Numbered from the stretch's first letter, positions 21,032 through 29,129 are shown. The stretch: DNA of 56,913 nt from a virus (IMGVR_UViG_3300043548_000643:1-56913); one strand, 5' to 3'. Numbers and translations are program-made. The notes: generated by a model from the sequence alone, not told the origin.

Positions 21032-21607
21032 ATGTCAAACCAACAAGATAATAGCATCTACAGAACAGGAGATCTAGTGATCGGAAGCTCTGACCCAAGC
21101 AAATCGGTATATTCTTCAACAGGGCAGAAGCTCTCTGAGTCAGGGGTGTCTATTTTCGGTTCGCCTGAAGACCTTGAAGGGCAGTACAAAGCTATCGTAA
21201 GATCTGCCACAATGAGCGGAGGCACAAAAATTCCAATTTCAGGGTTGAAGAAAGCAAAAAAACCAAAGAACTCAGCAAGAACAACCGAGTTTCAGCAAAA
21301 TTGGCCAAATCTTCAAGCAGAACCTACCCCTCCTGTACCGGTGAAGCTGAAAACAATTCAATTTGAAAACGATTTTGGTAAAATTAAAGCAAAAGTAGAG
21401 CAAATACTTAACCACGACCAGGCCTATATGCTTGTTTTTTCTGACGAAGACGCTGTTGTTTTTGAGCCTAAGGTTGGCGAGCACCTCGTATTGCATACAG
21501 ATCATGGAGCAGAAACCGTTTACTATCCAGGAGTTACTTTTAACTGGCCACAAGACACTAAAAAGCTTATGATTCTGTTCAAAGTCCCTGAGGAATCACA
21601 AGAATAA
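21032..21607 (+). CDS. Unknown protein, first gene of the portal operon
   Basis: This 191-residue protein has a disordered N-terminal half (Ser/Gly/Pro/Lys-rich). The C-terminal ~85 residues look like a beta-rich domain (TIQFENDFGKIKAKVEQIL, YMLVFSDEDAVVFEPKVGEH, VYYPGVTFNW). It precedes the portal gene, so it may be a structural or assembly protein. No family recognised. Confidence 0.5.
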   Translation: MSNQQDNSIYRTGDLVIGSSDPSKSVYSSTGQKLSESGVSIFGSPEDLEGQYKAIVRSATMSGGTKIPISGLKKAKKPKNSARTTEFQQNWPNLQAEPTPPVPVKLKTIQFENDFGKIKAKVEQILNHDQAYMLVFSDEDAVVFEPKVGEHLVLHTDHGAETVYYPGVTFNWPQDTKKLMILFKVPEESQE

Positions 21608-21610
21608 GCT

Positions 21611-21778
21611 ATGGAAAAACATGGAATGCTTACAAGCAATAGTCAAAGCGACTATGACAGCACAAAGAAAGCTGAATACTATGACGCTGAGGGCTACCTG
21701 GTAGCCGACGAAGCAAACAAGAGCAAATTAGCTCGCCCAGAAAAGATCAGTAAGCCAGAGAACACAGAGAAAGAATAG
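21611..21778 (+). CDS. Small charged protein between 21032 gene and portal
   Basis: ATG 21611 to TAG 21776-21778 encodes 55 residues, highly charged and probably disordered (YDSTKKAEYYDAEGYLVADE, EKISKPENTEKE). It fills the gap exactly: 3 nt after the previous stop and 1 nt before the portal start. Confidence 0.5.
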   Translation: MEKHGMLTSNSQSDYDSTKKAEYYDAEGYLVADEANKSKLARPEKISKPENTEKE

Positions 21779-21779
21779 C

Positions 21780-23555
21780 ATGACTACACCTGACGATCCT
21801 CAATCCTACTTCAAAGTAGGAGATAACGGTAGAGATAGATACTCTAATCCGTTCTATAACATCCCGCTCCAATATTTGCCGATGAATATTGAGGGTATGC
21901 TCTTGTGGGCAGAGCATCTCTTGTTCCGTAATGGTTTTTATAAGCAGGCACTTAATAGAATCGCAAACTATTTCATCACTTCTCTATCTATTGAGTGCGA
22001 TGATGAAGAGGCCAAGCAAGAGTATACGCGGGTTTTTGAGCAGCTGCAGTGGAAAAAGATATGCTCTAAAGCAGGCTTGAACATGCTAGCCTTTGGAAAT
22101 GAATTTATTACGGTCAACCAAGGCTTTAACAGGTATCTATCTTGTCCTAGCTGCAACAAGACTACAAACATCAGCAAAATATTCAATTACGAATTTCATA
22201 AGAATAAGTATTCTATGGGCTGCTTGAAGTGCGGCTACAAAGGAGAGCACAAGTGCCTAGACAAACCTGCCACAGACGTTGATAAGATTCACGTAGTTCA
22301 TTGGCCTGCTAAAGAAATCAAGATTCGTTACGAGGAAACTACAGGCGAGTCTGAGTATTTCTGGGATATTCCTCAGCAGTACGCTAAAAAGGTTACAACC
22401 AAGAATAATAAGTTCTATAGTAAAAAGACCCCACAAATAATTTACGAGTGCATTCATAACAAAACGATGCTCGCGTTCAATCCTAAGAACTTTATCCATC
22501 TAAAGCTTGATACGCCTAACACTATCAGGACGGACGGTAAGGCAATTCCTCCAAGTATGTTTATTTTTGAGGATTTCTTTATGCTTCAAACCTTGAAGAG
22601 ATATAACGAGGTTATCTGTTTTGAAGATATTGCTCCTTTCCGAGTAATTTCTATGGGTGATGGCTCAAACCCAGCAGCAAACCCTCTTCTTAACCAGAAT
22701 GGTGCTGTTTGGACCAACGCTGTGGATGAAATGATTGAGGAGCACAGACGAGATCCGGGGTCATATCATAAATTTGCATTTCCTTTGAGCTACCAGCAGC
22801 TAGGAGGAGAAGGTACCAAGCTCGCGCCTGTCGAAATGATGGATCAAGCAAAGAAAAACATACTAAATGCTCTAGATATTCCTGTAGAGATGTTTGAAAT
22901 GACTTTTCAGCAGCAGGCAGCAGCTCCAATGTTGCGCATGTTCGAAAATGCCTGGAGTGTTATACCCTCAAACTACAACACTCTGTTAAACCACCTAGGC
23001 ACTGTTGTAGGTAATATCCTTGGTCTACCTAAAGCCAAGGTATCAATCATTCCAATTACGTTTTCTGACGATATTGAGCGTAAGGGTGTTATTAGCCAGC
23101 TTGTTTCAGCTAATTCCATTGCCCGTAGCGAGCTTCTCAAGCTCTACAACTTCGATTACGAAGACCAGATCAGAAAGAAAATGGAAGAAGATCGCATTAC
23201 ACAAGAAATCCAGCAAGAAGAGAAAGAAAAACAAGAGCTCGCTCAGGCAGGGCAGCAAAACGTTCTTCAGGTACTTCAAGGCCAAGCTCAAGGAGGAGCT
23301 CAAGGACAGCCAGGACAACCTGGTCAAGTCCCATCAGGAGGAGGCACGCCTCAAGATGCTCTTGAGCAGGCTCAACAGATGGCGCAACAGCTATTCCCTC
23401 TCGATGGTGCTCAGCGCAGAGCCCAGCTGCAGCAGATCAAGGCTCAAGACCAGGATATGTATGCTCAGGTTAAAGCCCAGCTGGAGCAAATGACATCTCA
23501 ATCTCGGTCCCAAGGATTACAAGGGGCTAAACAACAAGCAGCCCAAGGAGGATAA
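21780..23555 (+). CDS. Portal protein with zinc-knuckle insertion
   Basis: This 591-residue protein follows the portal plan of large phages: LPMNIEGMLLWAEHLLFRNG and RIANYFITSLSI near the N-terminus, a wing rich in beta strands, then VEMMDQAKKNILNALDIPVE and a long helix leading to a Gln/Gly/Pro-rich tail (about 490-591). Unusually, residues 122-159 contain CPSC...CLKC...C, a likely zinc knuckle in the clip/wing region. Portals form the dodecameric DNA gate; this anchors the structural module on the plus strand. Terminase is not in the window. Confidence 0.75.
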   Translation: MTTPDDPQSYFKVGDNGRDRYSNPFYNIPLQYLPMNIEGMLLWAEHLLFRNGFYKQALNRIANYFITSLSIECDDEEAKQEYTRVFEQLQWKKICSKAGLNMLAFGNEFITVNQGFNRYLSCPSCNKTTNISKIFNYEFHKNKYSMGCLKCGYKGEHKCLDKPATDVDKIHVVHWPAKEIKIRYEETTGESEYFWDIPQQYAKKVTTKNNKFYSKKTPQIIYECIHNKTMLAFNPKNFIHLKLDTPNTIRTDGKAIPPSMFIFEDFFMLQTLKRYNEVICFEDIAPFRVISMGDGSNPAANPLLNQNGAVWTNAVDEMIEEHRRDPGSYHKFAFPLSYQQLGGEGTKLAPVEMMDQAKKNILNALDIPVEMFEMTFQQQAAAPMLRMFENAWSVIPSNYNTLLNHLGTVVGNILGLPKAKVSIIPITFSDDIERKGVISQLVSANSIARSELLKLYNFDYEDQIRKKMEEDRITQEIQQEEKEKQELAQAGQQNVLQVLQGQAQGGAQGQPGQPGQVPSGGGTPQDALEQAQQMAQQLFPLDGAQRRAQLQQIKAQDQDMYAQVKAQLEQMTSQSRSQGLQGAKQQAAQGG

Positions 23556-23557
23556 TT

Positions 23558-23938
23558 ATGGCTAAAAAACAATACAATTGCGTTGTTAGTGGAAAAGTAA
23601 TTCCCAAAGAGCGTGTAGAGGCTTTAAAAATGCTTGGCGTGCCAGAGAACCGTTGGACGTGCGTCGAACACGCATTGGCTATGCCTAGAAAGGGTATATA
23701 CATGGGAGAAAACGGTACAAGCGAACTCAGGATCGTAGACAAGGTGTATAACGACTCTGTTCGATCTGTTTTTGGTAAAGCTAAGAAAGAAAAAGTGTTT
23801 AATGAAGACCCTGTCGTAGAAGAGGAAGAACCTGACAAAGGGCCTTACGAGTCGAGAGAGTTAAACTATTATATTTCTGACGAAGATACCCCCGATCCAG
23901 ACGAAAAAATAGAAATTATTAAGCGACACAACCCATGA
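23558..23938 (+). CDS. DksA/TraR-like zinc-finger protein with acidic tail
   Basis: This is a 126-residue protein. The N-terminus (YNCVVSGKVIPKERVEALKM ... WTCVEHA) resembles the DksA/TraR C4 zinc-finger motif, in which Cys-x2-Ser-Gly-x2-Ile-Pro-x2-Arg is diagnostic; here some Cys are replaced by Ser and His. The acidic C-terminus (EEEEPDKG, DEDTPDPDEKIEII) is disordered. In full-length DksA the acidic coiled-coil tip acts in RNA polymerase; this short form might bind polymerase or just be structural. Confidence 0.5.
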   Translation: MAKKQYNCVVSGKVIPKERVEALKMLGVPENRWTCVEHALAMPRKGIYMGENGTSELRIVDKVYNDSVRSVFGKAKKEKVFNEDPVVEEEEPDKGPYESRELNYYISDEDTPDPDEKIEIIKRHNP

Positions 23939-23939
23939 A

Positions 23940-23957
23940 TTATAGTATAATTATAGT
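23940..23957 (+). promoter_or_regulatory. Promoter of the lysis cassette
   Basis: ATTATAGTATAATTATAG contains TATAAT about 35 nt upstream of ATG 23984. The flank repeats as an imperfect inverted repeat near 23975 (CTATAATTAT), which could also form a hairpin in the leader. Confidence 0.45.
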
Positions 23958-23983
23958 AAGCTTATGCCAGCAAAACTATAATT

Positions 23984-24481
23984 ATGTTAGACGAAAACTT
24001 ACTCCGGGACCTTACAGCTTCGGTTAATTCTTTAGAATCAAGTAGAAGATTAGCCGAAGCAGAGATCACTAATATGCGTGTGCGAGTAGACGCGCATATA
24101 GCCACCACTCAGGAACAATTCAAATCTCTTACGTCCACTATGTCTGAGATAAGAGACATGGCTAGAGACAACAGAAATATTACCATAGGCTTCGATGGCA
24201 ATAATGGGTTGAGAGGTAATTTGACCAATCTAGTTAGAGATGTCACAGACATGGCTAAAGATTTTGAATTTTTACGTCAAACAGCTAAAAACTATATGGA
24301 AATGAAAACCTGGTTTGTGCGGTTACTCATCACCTCACTCTGTGCCATTTTTTTCCAGCTGGTTGGAAGTCTCTGGAGCTTAAATGAGCAGAGGGCTAAG
24401 CAAGATTCTTTGCGTGAAGATATCTCAAAGCTTATGTCTTATGTAGACCAGCAAAAAGACGGCGCAGCCAAACCTCGCTAG
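23984..24481 (+). CDS. Coiled-coil membrane protein in lysis cassette
   Basis: This 165-residue protein has a long coiled-coil N-terminal region (about 1-105), one transmembrane helix (RLLITSLCAIFFQLVGSLW, about 112-131), and a short charged tail. Similar membrane proteins in phages accompany holins or form inner-membrane spanin-like parts. It is the first gene of a five-gene block ending in a muramidase. Confidence 0.5.
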   Translation: MLDENLLRDLTASVNSLESSRRLAEAEITNMRVRVDAHIATTQEQFKSLTSTMSEIRDMARDNRNITIGFDGNNGLRGNLTNLVRDVTDMAKDFEFLRQTAKNYMEMKTWFVRLLITSLCAIFFQLVGSLWSLNEQRAKQDSLREDISKLMSYVDQQKDGAAKPR

Positions 24482-24488
24482 GGGACTG

Positions 24489-24707
24489 ATGAAACTCTTT
24501 AAGTGCATACTTATCTTGATGTTTTCAAGTTGTGCCAGTCGCGGCAAACTTGAGCTTAGAGCACCATCAAGAACACCTAAACCTGAAGCACTCAAATCCA
24601 CAGAGCGGGCTGTACAAGGACTTAACAATATTAGTAGGCTTATAAACTCAGCAGACTTTAGAGTCGATAGGTTGCAAAGACTTGTAGATGAGTTGGAAAC
24701 TCAATAA
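24489..24707 (+). CDS. Small lipoprotein, candidate o-spanin
   Basis: This 72-residue protein has a lipoprotein signal (KLFKCILILMFSSC, lipobox FSSC, lipidated Cys15) and a mature helical segment ending in DRLQRLVDELETQ. Its size, lipobox and location in the lysis block fit an outer-membrane spanin (Rz1-like), although typical Rz1 Pro-richness is weak. Implies a diderm host. Confidence 0.5.
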   Translation: MKLFKCILILMFSSCASRGKLELRAPSRTPKPEALKSTERAVQGLNNISRLINSADFRVDRLQRLVDELETQ

Positions 24708-24713
24708 TTATCT

Positions 24714-25241
24714 ATGATGCAGACCATACGAGTTATTCTTTTTTTAGCTTGCGCTAGCTTATCTTTTGCAGCGCAACCAAAATTAGATTTGACAGGGATT
24801 AAACAGCAAATTATTGAAGAGCTGTTTGAGCTTAAAAAAGATTTACAGCAAGCTAAAGTTCAGCTGGATAGCTTGGCAGTAAACAACCAGCAAATTAAAA
24901 TATCACTTAACGAAATGGAATCGTGGGGGTTATTGCAGCAAGAAGAAAAAGAACGCTACTACGCGCAGGCAATTGAAGCTTCCGCAGAAACAGAAACTAT
25001 ACGTGCGCAATTAGATCAAGAAAAGGCGCTCAGAGCCAAAGTATCGAGCAGCTACAACAGAATTAAAAATATTCTAGGTTGTTTATTTGGAACAATGCTA
25101 GCTATACTTGTATTCAAGCTTAATAACAGTTTTCTTGGTTCTCTTGGAGCATCCGCGTTACCTCAACTCAGATTGCTAGGGTTTGTAGCTCCTGTGGCCG
25201 GGTTTGCTTTAGGTTATTTAGCAATATATCTATACTTTTAA
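24714..25241 (+). CDS. Secreted/membrane coiled-coil protein, candidate i-spanin
   Basis: This 175-residue protein has an N-terminal signal or anchor (RVILFLACASLSFAA), a long coiled coil (about 28-110), then two C-terminal membrane helices (ILGCLFGTMLAILVFKL and LLGFVAPVAGFALGYLAIYL). A long periplasmic coiled coil beside a small lipoprotein suggests a spanin partnership, though two C-terminal membrane helices are unusual for an i-spanin. Confidence 0.45.
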   Translation: MMQTIRVILFLACASLSFAAQPKLDLTGIKQQIIEELFELKKDLQQAKVQLDSLAVNNQQIKISLNEMESWGLLQQEEKERYYAQAIEASAETETIRAQLDQEKALRAKVSSSYNRIKNILGCLFGTMLAILVFKLNNSFLGSLGASALPQLRLLGFVAPVAGFALGYLAIYLYF

Positions 25242-25242
25242 T

Positions 25243-25689
25243 ATGCTAAATCAGCTTCAGACAATAGCTAAAACAGCAGCCTCTTTTTTACAGCAGGGTG
25301 TTGCTCCTCCTAATACTCCCGAAAATCTAAAAGAAAAACTTTCTGAGAAAAACCATTTAGCGTCTAAAAAGTTTTTTTTAGCCTTCTCAGGTTTCATTAT
25401 CCTGGCCGTGTTTTTTGTGTTTAGTGTGGGGTTGCTCTATAGCATGATTAACTACCCAGTCATACTGCCTTCTTATACGTTGATATTTACAAAAACTATT
25501 GAAGTTTTTGCTGTAATCATGGTGGTTTATCTTGGAGGACAGGCTGCAGTAGATCTAAAATACAACAGCTCAAGCAGCACAGAAAACGTAACTTCTACCG
25601 AAAATATAAATAGTTATCAAAAAATTGATATCACCGAGACTGTGGCTATCGAAAAGGAAGATGACTATACTTTGGAGGTTGAAGAATGA
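25243..25689 (+). CDS. Holin-like protein with two membrane helices
   Basis: This 148-residue protein has two hydrophobic helices (FFLAFSGFIILAVFFVFSVG, about 46-66, and LIFTKTIEVFAVIMVVYLGG, about 80-100) and a Ser/Thr/Glu-rich soluble tail. It overlaps the muramidase gene by 4 nt, the usual position of a holin. No specific holin family recognised. Confidence 0.55.
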   Translation: MLNQLQTIAKTAASFLQQGVAPPNTPENLKEKLSEKNHLASKKFFLAFSGFIILAVFFVFSVGLLYSMINYPVILPSYTLIFTKTIEVFAVIMVVYLGGQAAVDLKYNSSSSTENVTSTENINSYQKIDITETVAIEKEDDYTLEVEE

Positions 25690-26282
25690 ATATCAACGAA
25701 GCTGGAGAAGCATTTATAATACAGGAAGAAACAGGTGGAAAAGGCTACTATGAAAAAGTGTACAGAAACTCATTTATATGGCCTGGGAGCAGTAGCGGTC
25801 CTACTGCTCTTGTTGGTGTCGATATCGGATATTATACAGAGACAGAAGTAAACGATATCTTTAAGCCGCTTACGAACTCTAAAGAGCTAGAACTGATACA
25901 GGCAGGTAGAGGGCTTAAAAAGAGAGCTGCTGAAGAATATGTTCCAAAACTTAAGCATATCCTTTTCCCCTGGGAAGAAGCCGTAGCTGTGTTTAGAAAA
26001 ATTATACTTCCTAAGTTTACAAAATTAACTAGAGCCGTTTTTCCTGGGGTAGAGGAGCTCTCTTCAGCAGCACAAACTGCATTATTATCTATTGTTTTTA
26101 ACCGAGGCGTTTCTTTAAAGGGTCCCTCAAGGAAAGAAATGCTAGAGATACGTAACCTCGTAGCCAGAAAAGATTATAATGGAATAGCTGCACAGATAAA
26201 ATCTATGAAGCGTTTGTGGAGCTCGGGCGGGCTTCCAGCAAGAAGAGACAGAGAGGCAGCCTTAGTACTTAAACCTGACTAA
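25686..26282 (+). CDS. Endolysin: pesticin/T4-type muramidase
   Basis: This 198-residue protein has an active-site layout matching pesticin-like and T4-like lysozymes: Glu14/15 (IIQEETGGKGYYE), Thr40 and Asp46 in SGPTALVGVDIGYYT, with the Thr to Asp spacing of six residues as in pesticin. The C-terminal part (SAAQTALLSIVFNRG, GLPARRDREAALVL) is the helical lobe. It cleaves host peptidoglycan at lysis. There is no signal peptide, so holin-dependent release is expected. It converges with the next gene, overlapping by 4 nt. Confidence 0.7.
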   Translation: MNINEAGEAFIIQEETGGKGYYEKVYRNSFIWPGSSSGPTALVGVDIGYYTETEVNDIFKPLTNSKELELIQAGRGLKKRAAEEYVPKLKHILFPWEEAVAVFRKIILPKFTKLTRAVFPGVEELSSAAQTALLSIVFNRGVSLKGPSRKEMLEIRNLVARKDYNGIAAQIKSMKRLWSSGGLPARRDREAALVLKPD

Positions 26283-26599
26283 AAGCCTCTGTCGTCGTCT
26301 TCATCATCCTCATCGTCGTCTTTTCCTTCATCCAGATTTTCCAAAGCGTCCTGGATATTTTCGACGTATTCTTCTTCTTTAAGCGCCATATTATGCATGT
26401 GTGTAAGCGCTGCAGATATGTGCATATCTGCAAAGTTAATTAGCCCGAGTTTTATTACCGCATTGTCATAGGCTTCGTGGATATACAAATCACCAGCCTC
26501 GTTACAAACAAGAAGCATGTACCCTTGTGTGTACTCACCTAACTGGTTTAAAAAACTTTCTGGTATTCTGAATCCTTGCGGTTTGTGGCGATCATCCAT
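26279..26599 (-). CDS. Small acidic-tailed protein
   Basis: This 106-residue protein has a mixed alpha/beta body (GYMLLVCNEAGDLYIHEAY) and a C-terminal tail of almost only Asp/Glu (GKDDDEDDEDDD). Such tails can mimic DNA or mediate binding to basic proteins. It is the last gene of the minus-strand early block, with its own promoter 8 nt upstream. Confidence 0.55.
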   Translation of the reverse strand: MDDRHKPQGFRIPESFLNQLGEYTQGYMLLVCNEAGDLYIHEAYDNAVIKLGLINFADMHISAALTHMHNMALKEEEYVENIQDALENLDEGKDDDEDDEDDDRGF

Positions 26600-26604
26600 G
26601 TACT

Positions 26605-26616
26605 CAATTATACCTA
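26605..26616 (-). promoter_or_regulatory. Promoter for the acidic-tail gene
   Basis: The minus strand AGGTATAATTGAG has TATAAT at 26607-26612, so the transcript would start within a few bases of the ATG at 26599 (very short leader). Confidence 0.45.
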
Positions 26617-26621
26617 TTCTA

Positions 26622-26670
26622 ATAGCTAAAAAAAAGGAAAAACCCCCGTTAGGAGGAGTTTCCTTTTTAA
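26622..26670 (-). terminator. Terminator with U8-AGCTATTAG linker
   Basis: The minus strand has a long stem AAAAAGGAAAC.CC / GG.GTTTTTCCTTTTT, then T8 and AGCTATTAG. It is the only copy of the AGCT linker outside the 11.9-15.7 kb region. A-rich on the other side, so it may act on both strands. Confidence 0.7.
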
Positions 26671-26673
26671 TGG

Positions 26674-27250
26674 CTACGCAAGGAGCTCATCACAGGAAAT
26701 TGCATTAGCCTTATCCCACTTTTTACCGTACTTTTTTAAGTATAGTAAAAACCATTTATATTCTACAGGACTACACCGATTTAAGCTGTTTTTTTGCACA
26801 CCCAAAGCTTTAAAAATCTGGTCATTACTTAACCCTTTGAGCCTCGCATACGCTTCGTCTATAGCTTTCAGTGCTGTGCTCGGAGGATTTCCAAACGTTA
26901 CAATCTCGCTAGGTATTTCAACACTTGTTCTGTTCTGGCAATTAAACCTGACGAAGTCATCATAAAAAGGTTTATTTGCACTATATTCATCAACTATTTT
27001 TTTGATTATCTTTAAACCTAACTTGCACCTGTTTACTTCTTTGTTGTACTCTACAATTGACAACGGAGATGTTTTTGACTCTTTGTTTTTTTGCTCGTAC
27101 TTCAAGAATGCCTCCAATGCTTACCGCGACCAATAAACAAACGCTTATGACAATATAACCCACAGCAAGCACATTGCTGCGGGTTGCTACTGCAACTATA
27201 CCAAGGCTGGCAATACTTGCAGTCACACCTGTCAAAATTTTAGCTTTCAT
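26674..27250 (-). CDS. Membrane-anchored protein, probably one gene split by a frameshift
   Basis: Two frames overlap here. The upstream one (27250-26990) starts at ATG and encodes two membrane helices (ILTGVTASIASLGIVAVAT, VGYIVISVCLLVAVSIGGIL), then drifts into basic sequence. The downstream one (27117-26674) encodes a 147-codon helical domain but has no ATG and can only start at TTG. They overlap across an A7 run (bases 27086-27092). Dropping one A joins them into a single ~191-residue protein, membrane anchor plus cytoplasmic domain. This may be a real mutation, a sequencing error or slippage expression. Confidence 0.55.
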
Positions 27251-27256
27251 TGTTTG

Positions 27257-27290
27257 AAGCCTGCAGGGGTTGGACCCGCAGGCTTTTTAA
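27257..27290. terminator. GC-rich hairpin between two early genes
   Basis: AGCCTGCAGGGG-TTGGA-CCCGCAGGCT forms a strong stem. A T5 tract follows on the plus strand, and only TTCAAA follows on the minus strand, so it is a better terminator for plus-strand (antisense) transcripts than for the gene ending at 27297. Confidence 0.5.
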
Positions 27291-27296
27291 ATATGT

Positions 27297-28013
27297 TTAA
27301 CGTTTAAACTGACCGAAAGTCAGTTTTTTTCTGATTGGCGGCTGCTTTTCTTGCCAGTCCCTGTCTCCAAGAGAAACAAACATATCTCCCAGTTCTGCAC
27401 AGGGCTGTGTTTGTGTGTCTATCCCAGGCACCCAGCCAAGGAAATACATATTGTCTCTCCTGATTTTTACGCTTACGCAATGGTACTTCGCGTACTGGTC
27501 TTGAGGAATCTCATCCTCGCCTCGATCAGTCCAGACAGGAGGTAGGTCAACGCAAAGCATCTTTAAGACGTTTGGTCGGCCTTCTTGTCTGTTCTTGAAG
27601 CTCTTTACCACTAACCCGTCCCCACGGCTGCCGTAGGCTATATTATAGTAACGCTCAGGCACGTCCTTGAGCATAATGTTGCTAACTCTACATATATAAG
27701 AGTCACTCAACATCACCCTGAGTACATATACGTACTCATGGTCAGCCCCATGGTAAGCAGACTCATGAATAATCTCAGGGCTGTCCTTGACCAGTTCAAT
27801 TAACTGCTTTGAAGAAGAAACTATGTAATCATCTTCTCTGTGCTGCACAAAACAGTCTTTTTTCTTAATACGGTTCGGGAACCGGTGGATATCGACCCCT
27901 TCACGGGCTTCGGCTGCCCGAGCCATCACTGTCTGCGTGAGGCTATAGATGATTACTTCTTGCGCACTAGCGTCGTCTGGCAGAACTACTGAGGATTCAA
28001 TTTGGTCGTGCAT
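27297..28013 (-). CDS. Unknown protein, 238 residues
   Basis: Mixed alpha/beta protein with several Cys and aromatic residues (YHCVSVKIRRDNMYFLGWVP, PNVLKMLCVDLPPVW). No domain recognised. It is preceded by a promoter/hairpin leader (28041-28113) and followed by a hairpin, so it is an independent unit at the end of the early block. Confidence 0.5.
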   Translation of the reverse strand: MHDQIESSVVLPDDASAQEVIIYSLTQTVMARAAEAREGVDIHRFPNRIKKKDCFVQHREDDYIVSSSKQLIELVKDSPEIIHESAYHGADHEYVYVLRVMLSDSYICRVSNIMLKDVPERYYNIAYGSRGDGLVVKSFKNRQEGRPNVLKMLCVDLPPVWTDRGEDEIPQDQYAKYHCVSVKIRRDNMYFLGWVPGIDTQTQPCAELGDMFVSLGDRDWQEKQPPIRKKLTFGQFKR

Positions 28014-28040
28014 ATCTTTGTTATCTAGAACTTAGCTTAT

Positions 28041-28116
28041 AGTATAAAGAAGAAACCGCCATGACACTCATCATGGCGGCTAAACCCTCTTTAATACTAT
28101 TCAATATATTATACCA
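28041..28116 (-). promoter_or_regulatory. Promoter plus leader hairpin, possible attenuator
   Basis: The extended -10 TTGGTATAATATATTG (TATAAT at 28108-28113) is followed ~30 nt later by a perfect 9-bp hairpin CCGCCATGA/TCATGGCGG (28057-28079). A TTTCTTCTTT tract follows, before the gene at 28013. Either the hairpin terminates the upstream gene and a second -10 (TATACTATA, ~28040) drives 28013, or it attenuates the promoter. Confidence 0.5.
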
Positions 28117-28125
28117 ATTTTAAGC

Positions 28126-28575
28126 TTATAAATCTACGTACACAGGATGAAAGTACTCTAGGTAATTCATGAACGGTTCGATTACATAACCAGTCTTTTG
28201 GTCCATATCTGCACGCACAAAAACACCACCCAAGCCTTCATAAAAGTCACCCAAGCTTACGCACATGAGCTGCCCTCCAGAATAGAAAACAACTACATCT
28301 GCTGAGTAATTTTTAAGTAGATTCACAGCCTCGCTGTAAAAATCAGTTTTACTAAACGTTTTAAACAGTATTGTTTTACCTATCGAGACTGTTGACCTGG
28401 TTGAACCTATAACCAGAGTTCGATGGTGGTGCTCGTTAAACTTGTTAAGGTTTAACGTAGTTATTGGAGACTTTTCATCTTCTGTACCTGCTTTAAGCTC
28501 ATCCTGCGCTATTTGCTTTTTAATTTTATAGTGCCGAGCCAGCGCAGCAGCTACACCATTTTGCTCTGTAGTCAT
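28126..28575 (-). CDS. Unknown protein, 149 residues
   Basis: Predicted alpha/beta protein with a hydrophobic strand pair (ADVVVFYSGGQLMCVSLGDF) and an N-terminal basic helix. It abuts the secreted zinc-ribbon gene by 1 nt. No family recognised. Confidence 0.5.
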   Translation of the reverse strand: MTTEQNGVAAALARHYKIKKQIAQDELKAGTEDEKSPITTLNLNKFNEHHHRTLVIGSTRSTVSIGKTILFKTFSKTDFYSEAVNLLKNYSADVVVFYSGGQLMCVSLGDFYEGLGGVFVRADMDQKTGYVIEPFMNYLEYFHPVYVDL

Positions 28576-28576
28576 A

Positions 28577-28876
28577 CTATTCGTTGCCGCAATAGGTGCA
28601 TTTAGTTTTTCCGTCGTCGTGCAGTGTTAAAACACCGATAGAGCATTTCTCGCAGTGATGGTATATTTCAACACCATTTTCATCTTTAAGCACCGGAAAA
28701 CCCTGTTCTGCTGCTCTAGCTGTCCCTACTATAGGACACCAAGAAATGGTTGTTGTAATGATATTGCGGTCCTTAACTGTCTCTTTAATCTGTGGCGCTT
28801 TATCTTTTGCTCCAGCCAGTTCGTACATGGATGCAATCACCACCGACAACGATAATAGTAAAATAATCTTTTTCAT
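28577..28876 (-). CDS. Exported small zinc-ribbon protein
   Basis: This 99-residue protein has a signal peptide (KKIILLLSLSVVIASMYELAGA, cleavage about 23). The C-terminus is a zinc ribbon: HHCEKCSIGVL and CTYCGNE. A secreted zinc ribbon encoded in a phage early block is unusual; it may act in the periplasm or be membrane-held by an uncleaved signal. Partner unknown. Confidence 0.55.
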   Translation of the reverse strand: MKKIILLLSLSVVIASMYELAGAKDKAPQIKETVKDRNIITTTISWCPIVGTARAAEQGFPVLKDENGVEIYHHCEKCSIGVLTLHDDGKTKCTYCGNE

Positions 28877-28877
28877 A

Positions 28878-29129
28878 CTAGTTTAAGCTATATTGTTCTA
28901 TTTTTTCTTTAAGGGTTTCAATACACTTACTGAGGTCATCAATATTTTTGTTGAATACGATATCGAACAACCAGGCTTCAGGGCTGGAGCTATTTTCTTT
29001 TTCATACACATCAAACCCAATATCTTTAATAAGTTGATCGTAGATTTTGTCCTGCATTCTCTGCAGTGTAGATATAACTTCACGAGCGTGTCTAATTTCT
29101 GCAATGTTTTCTTTTGTTAATTTACTCAT
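28878..29129 (-). CDS. Small coiled-coil protein
   Basis: 83 residues, two helices (IRHAREVISTLQRMQDKIYD, DDLSKCIETLKEKIEQYS) separated by a loop. It overlaps the upstream gene by 8 nt. No known function. Confidence 0.5.
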   Translation of the reverse strand: MSKLTKENIAEIRHAREVISTLQRMQDKIYDQLIKDIGFDVYEKENSSSPEAWLFDIVFNKNIDDLSKCIETLKEKIEQYSLN

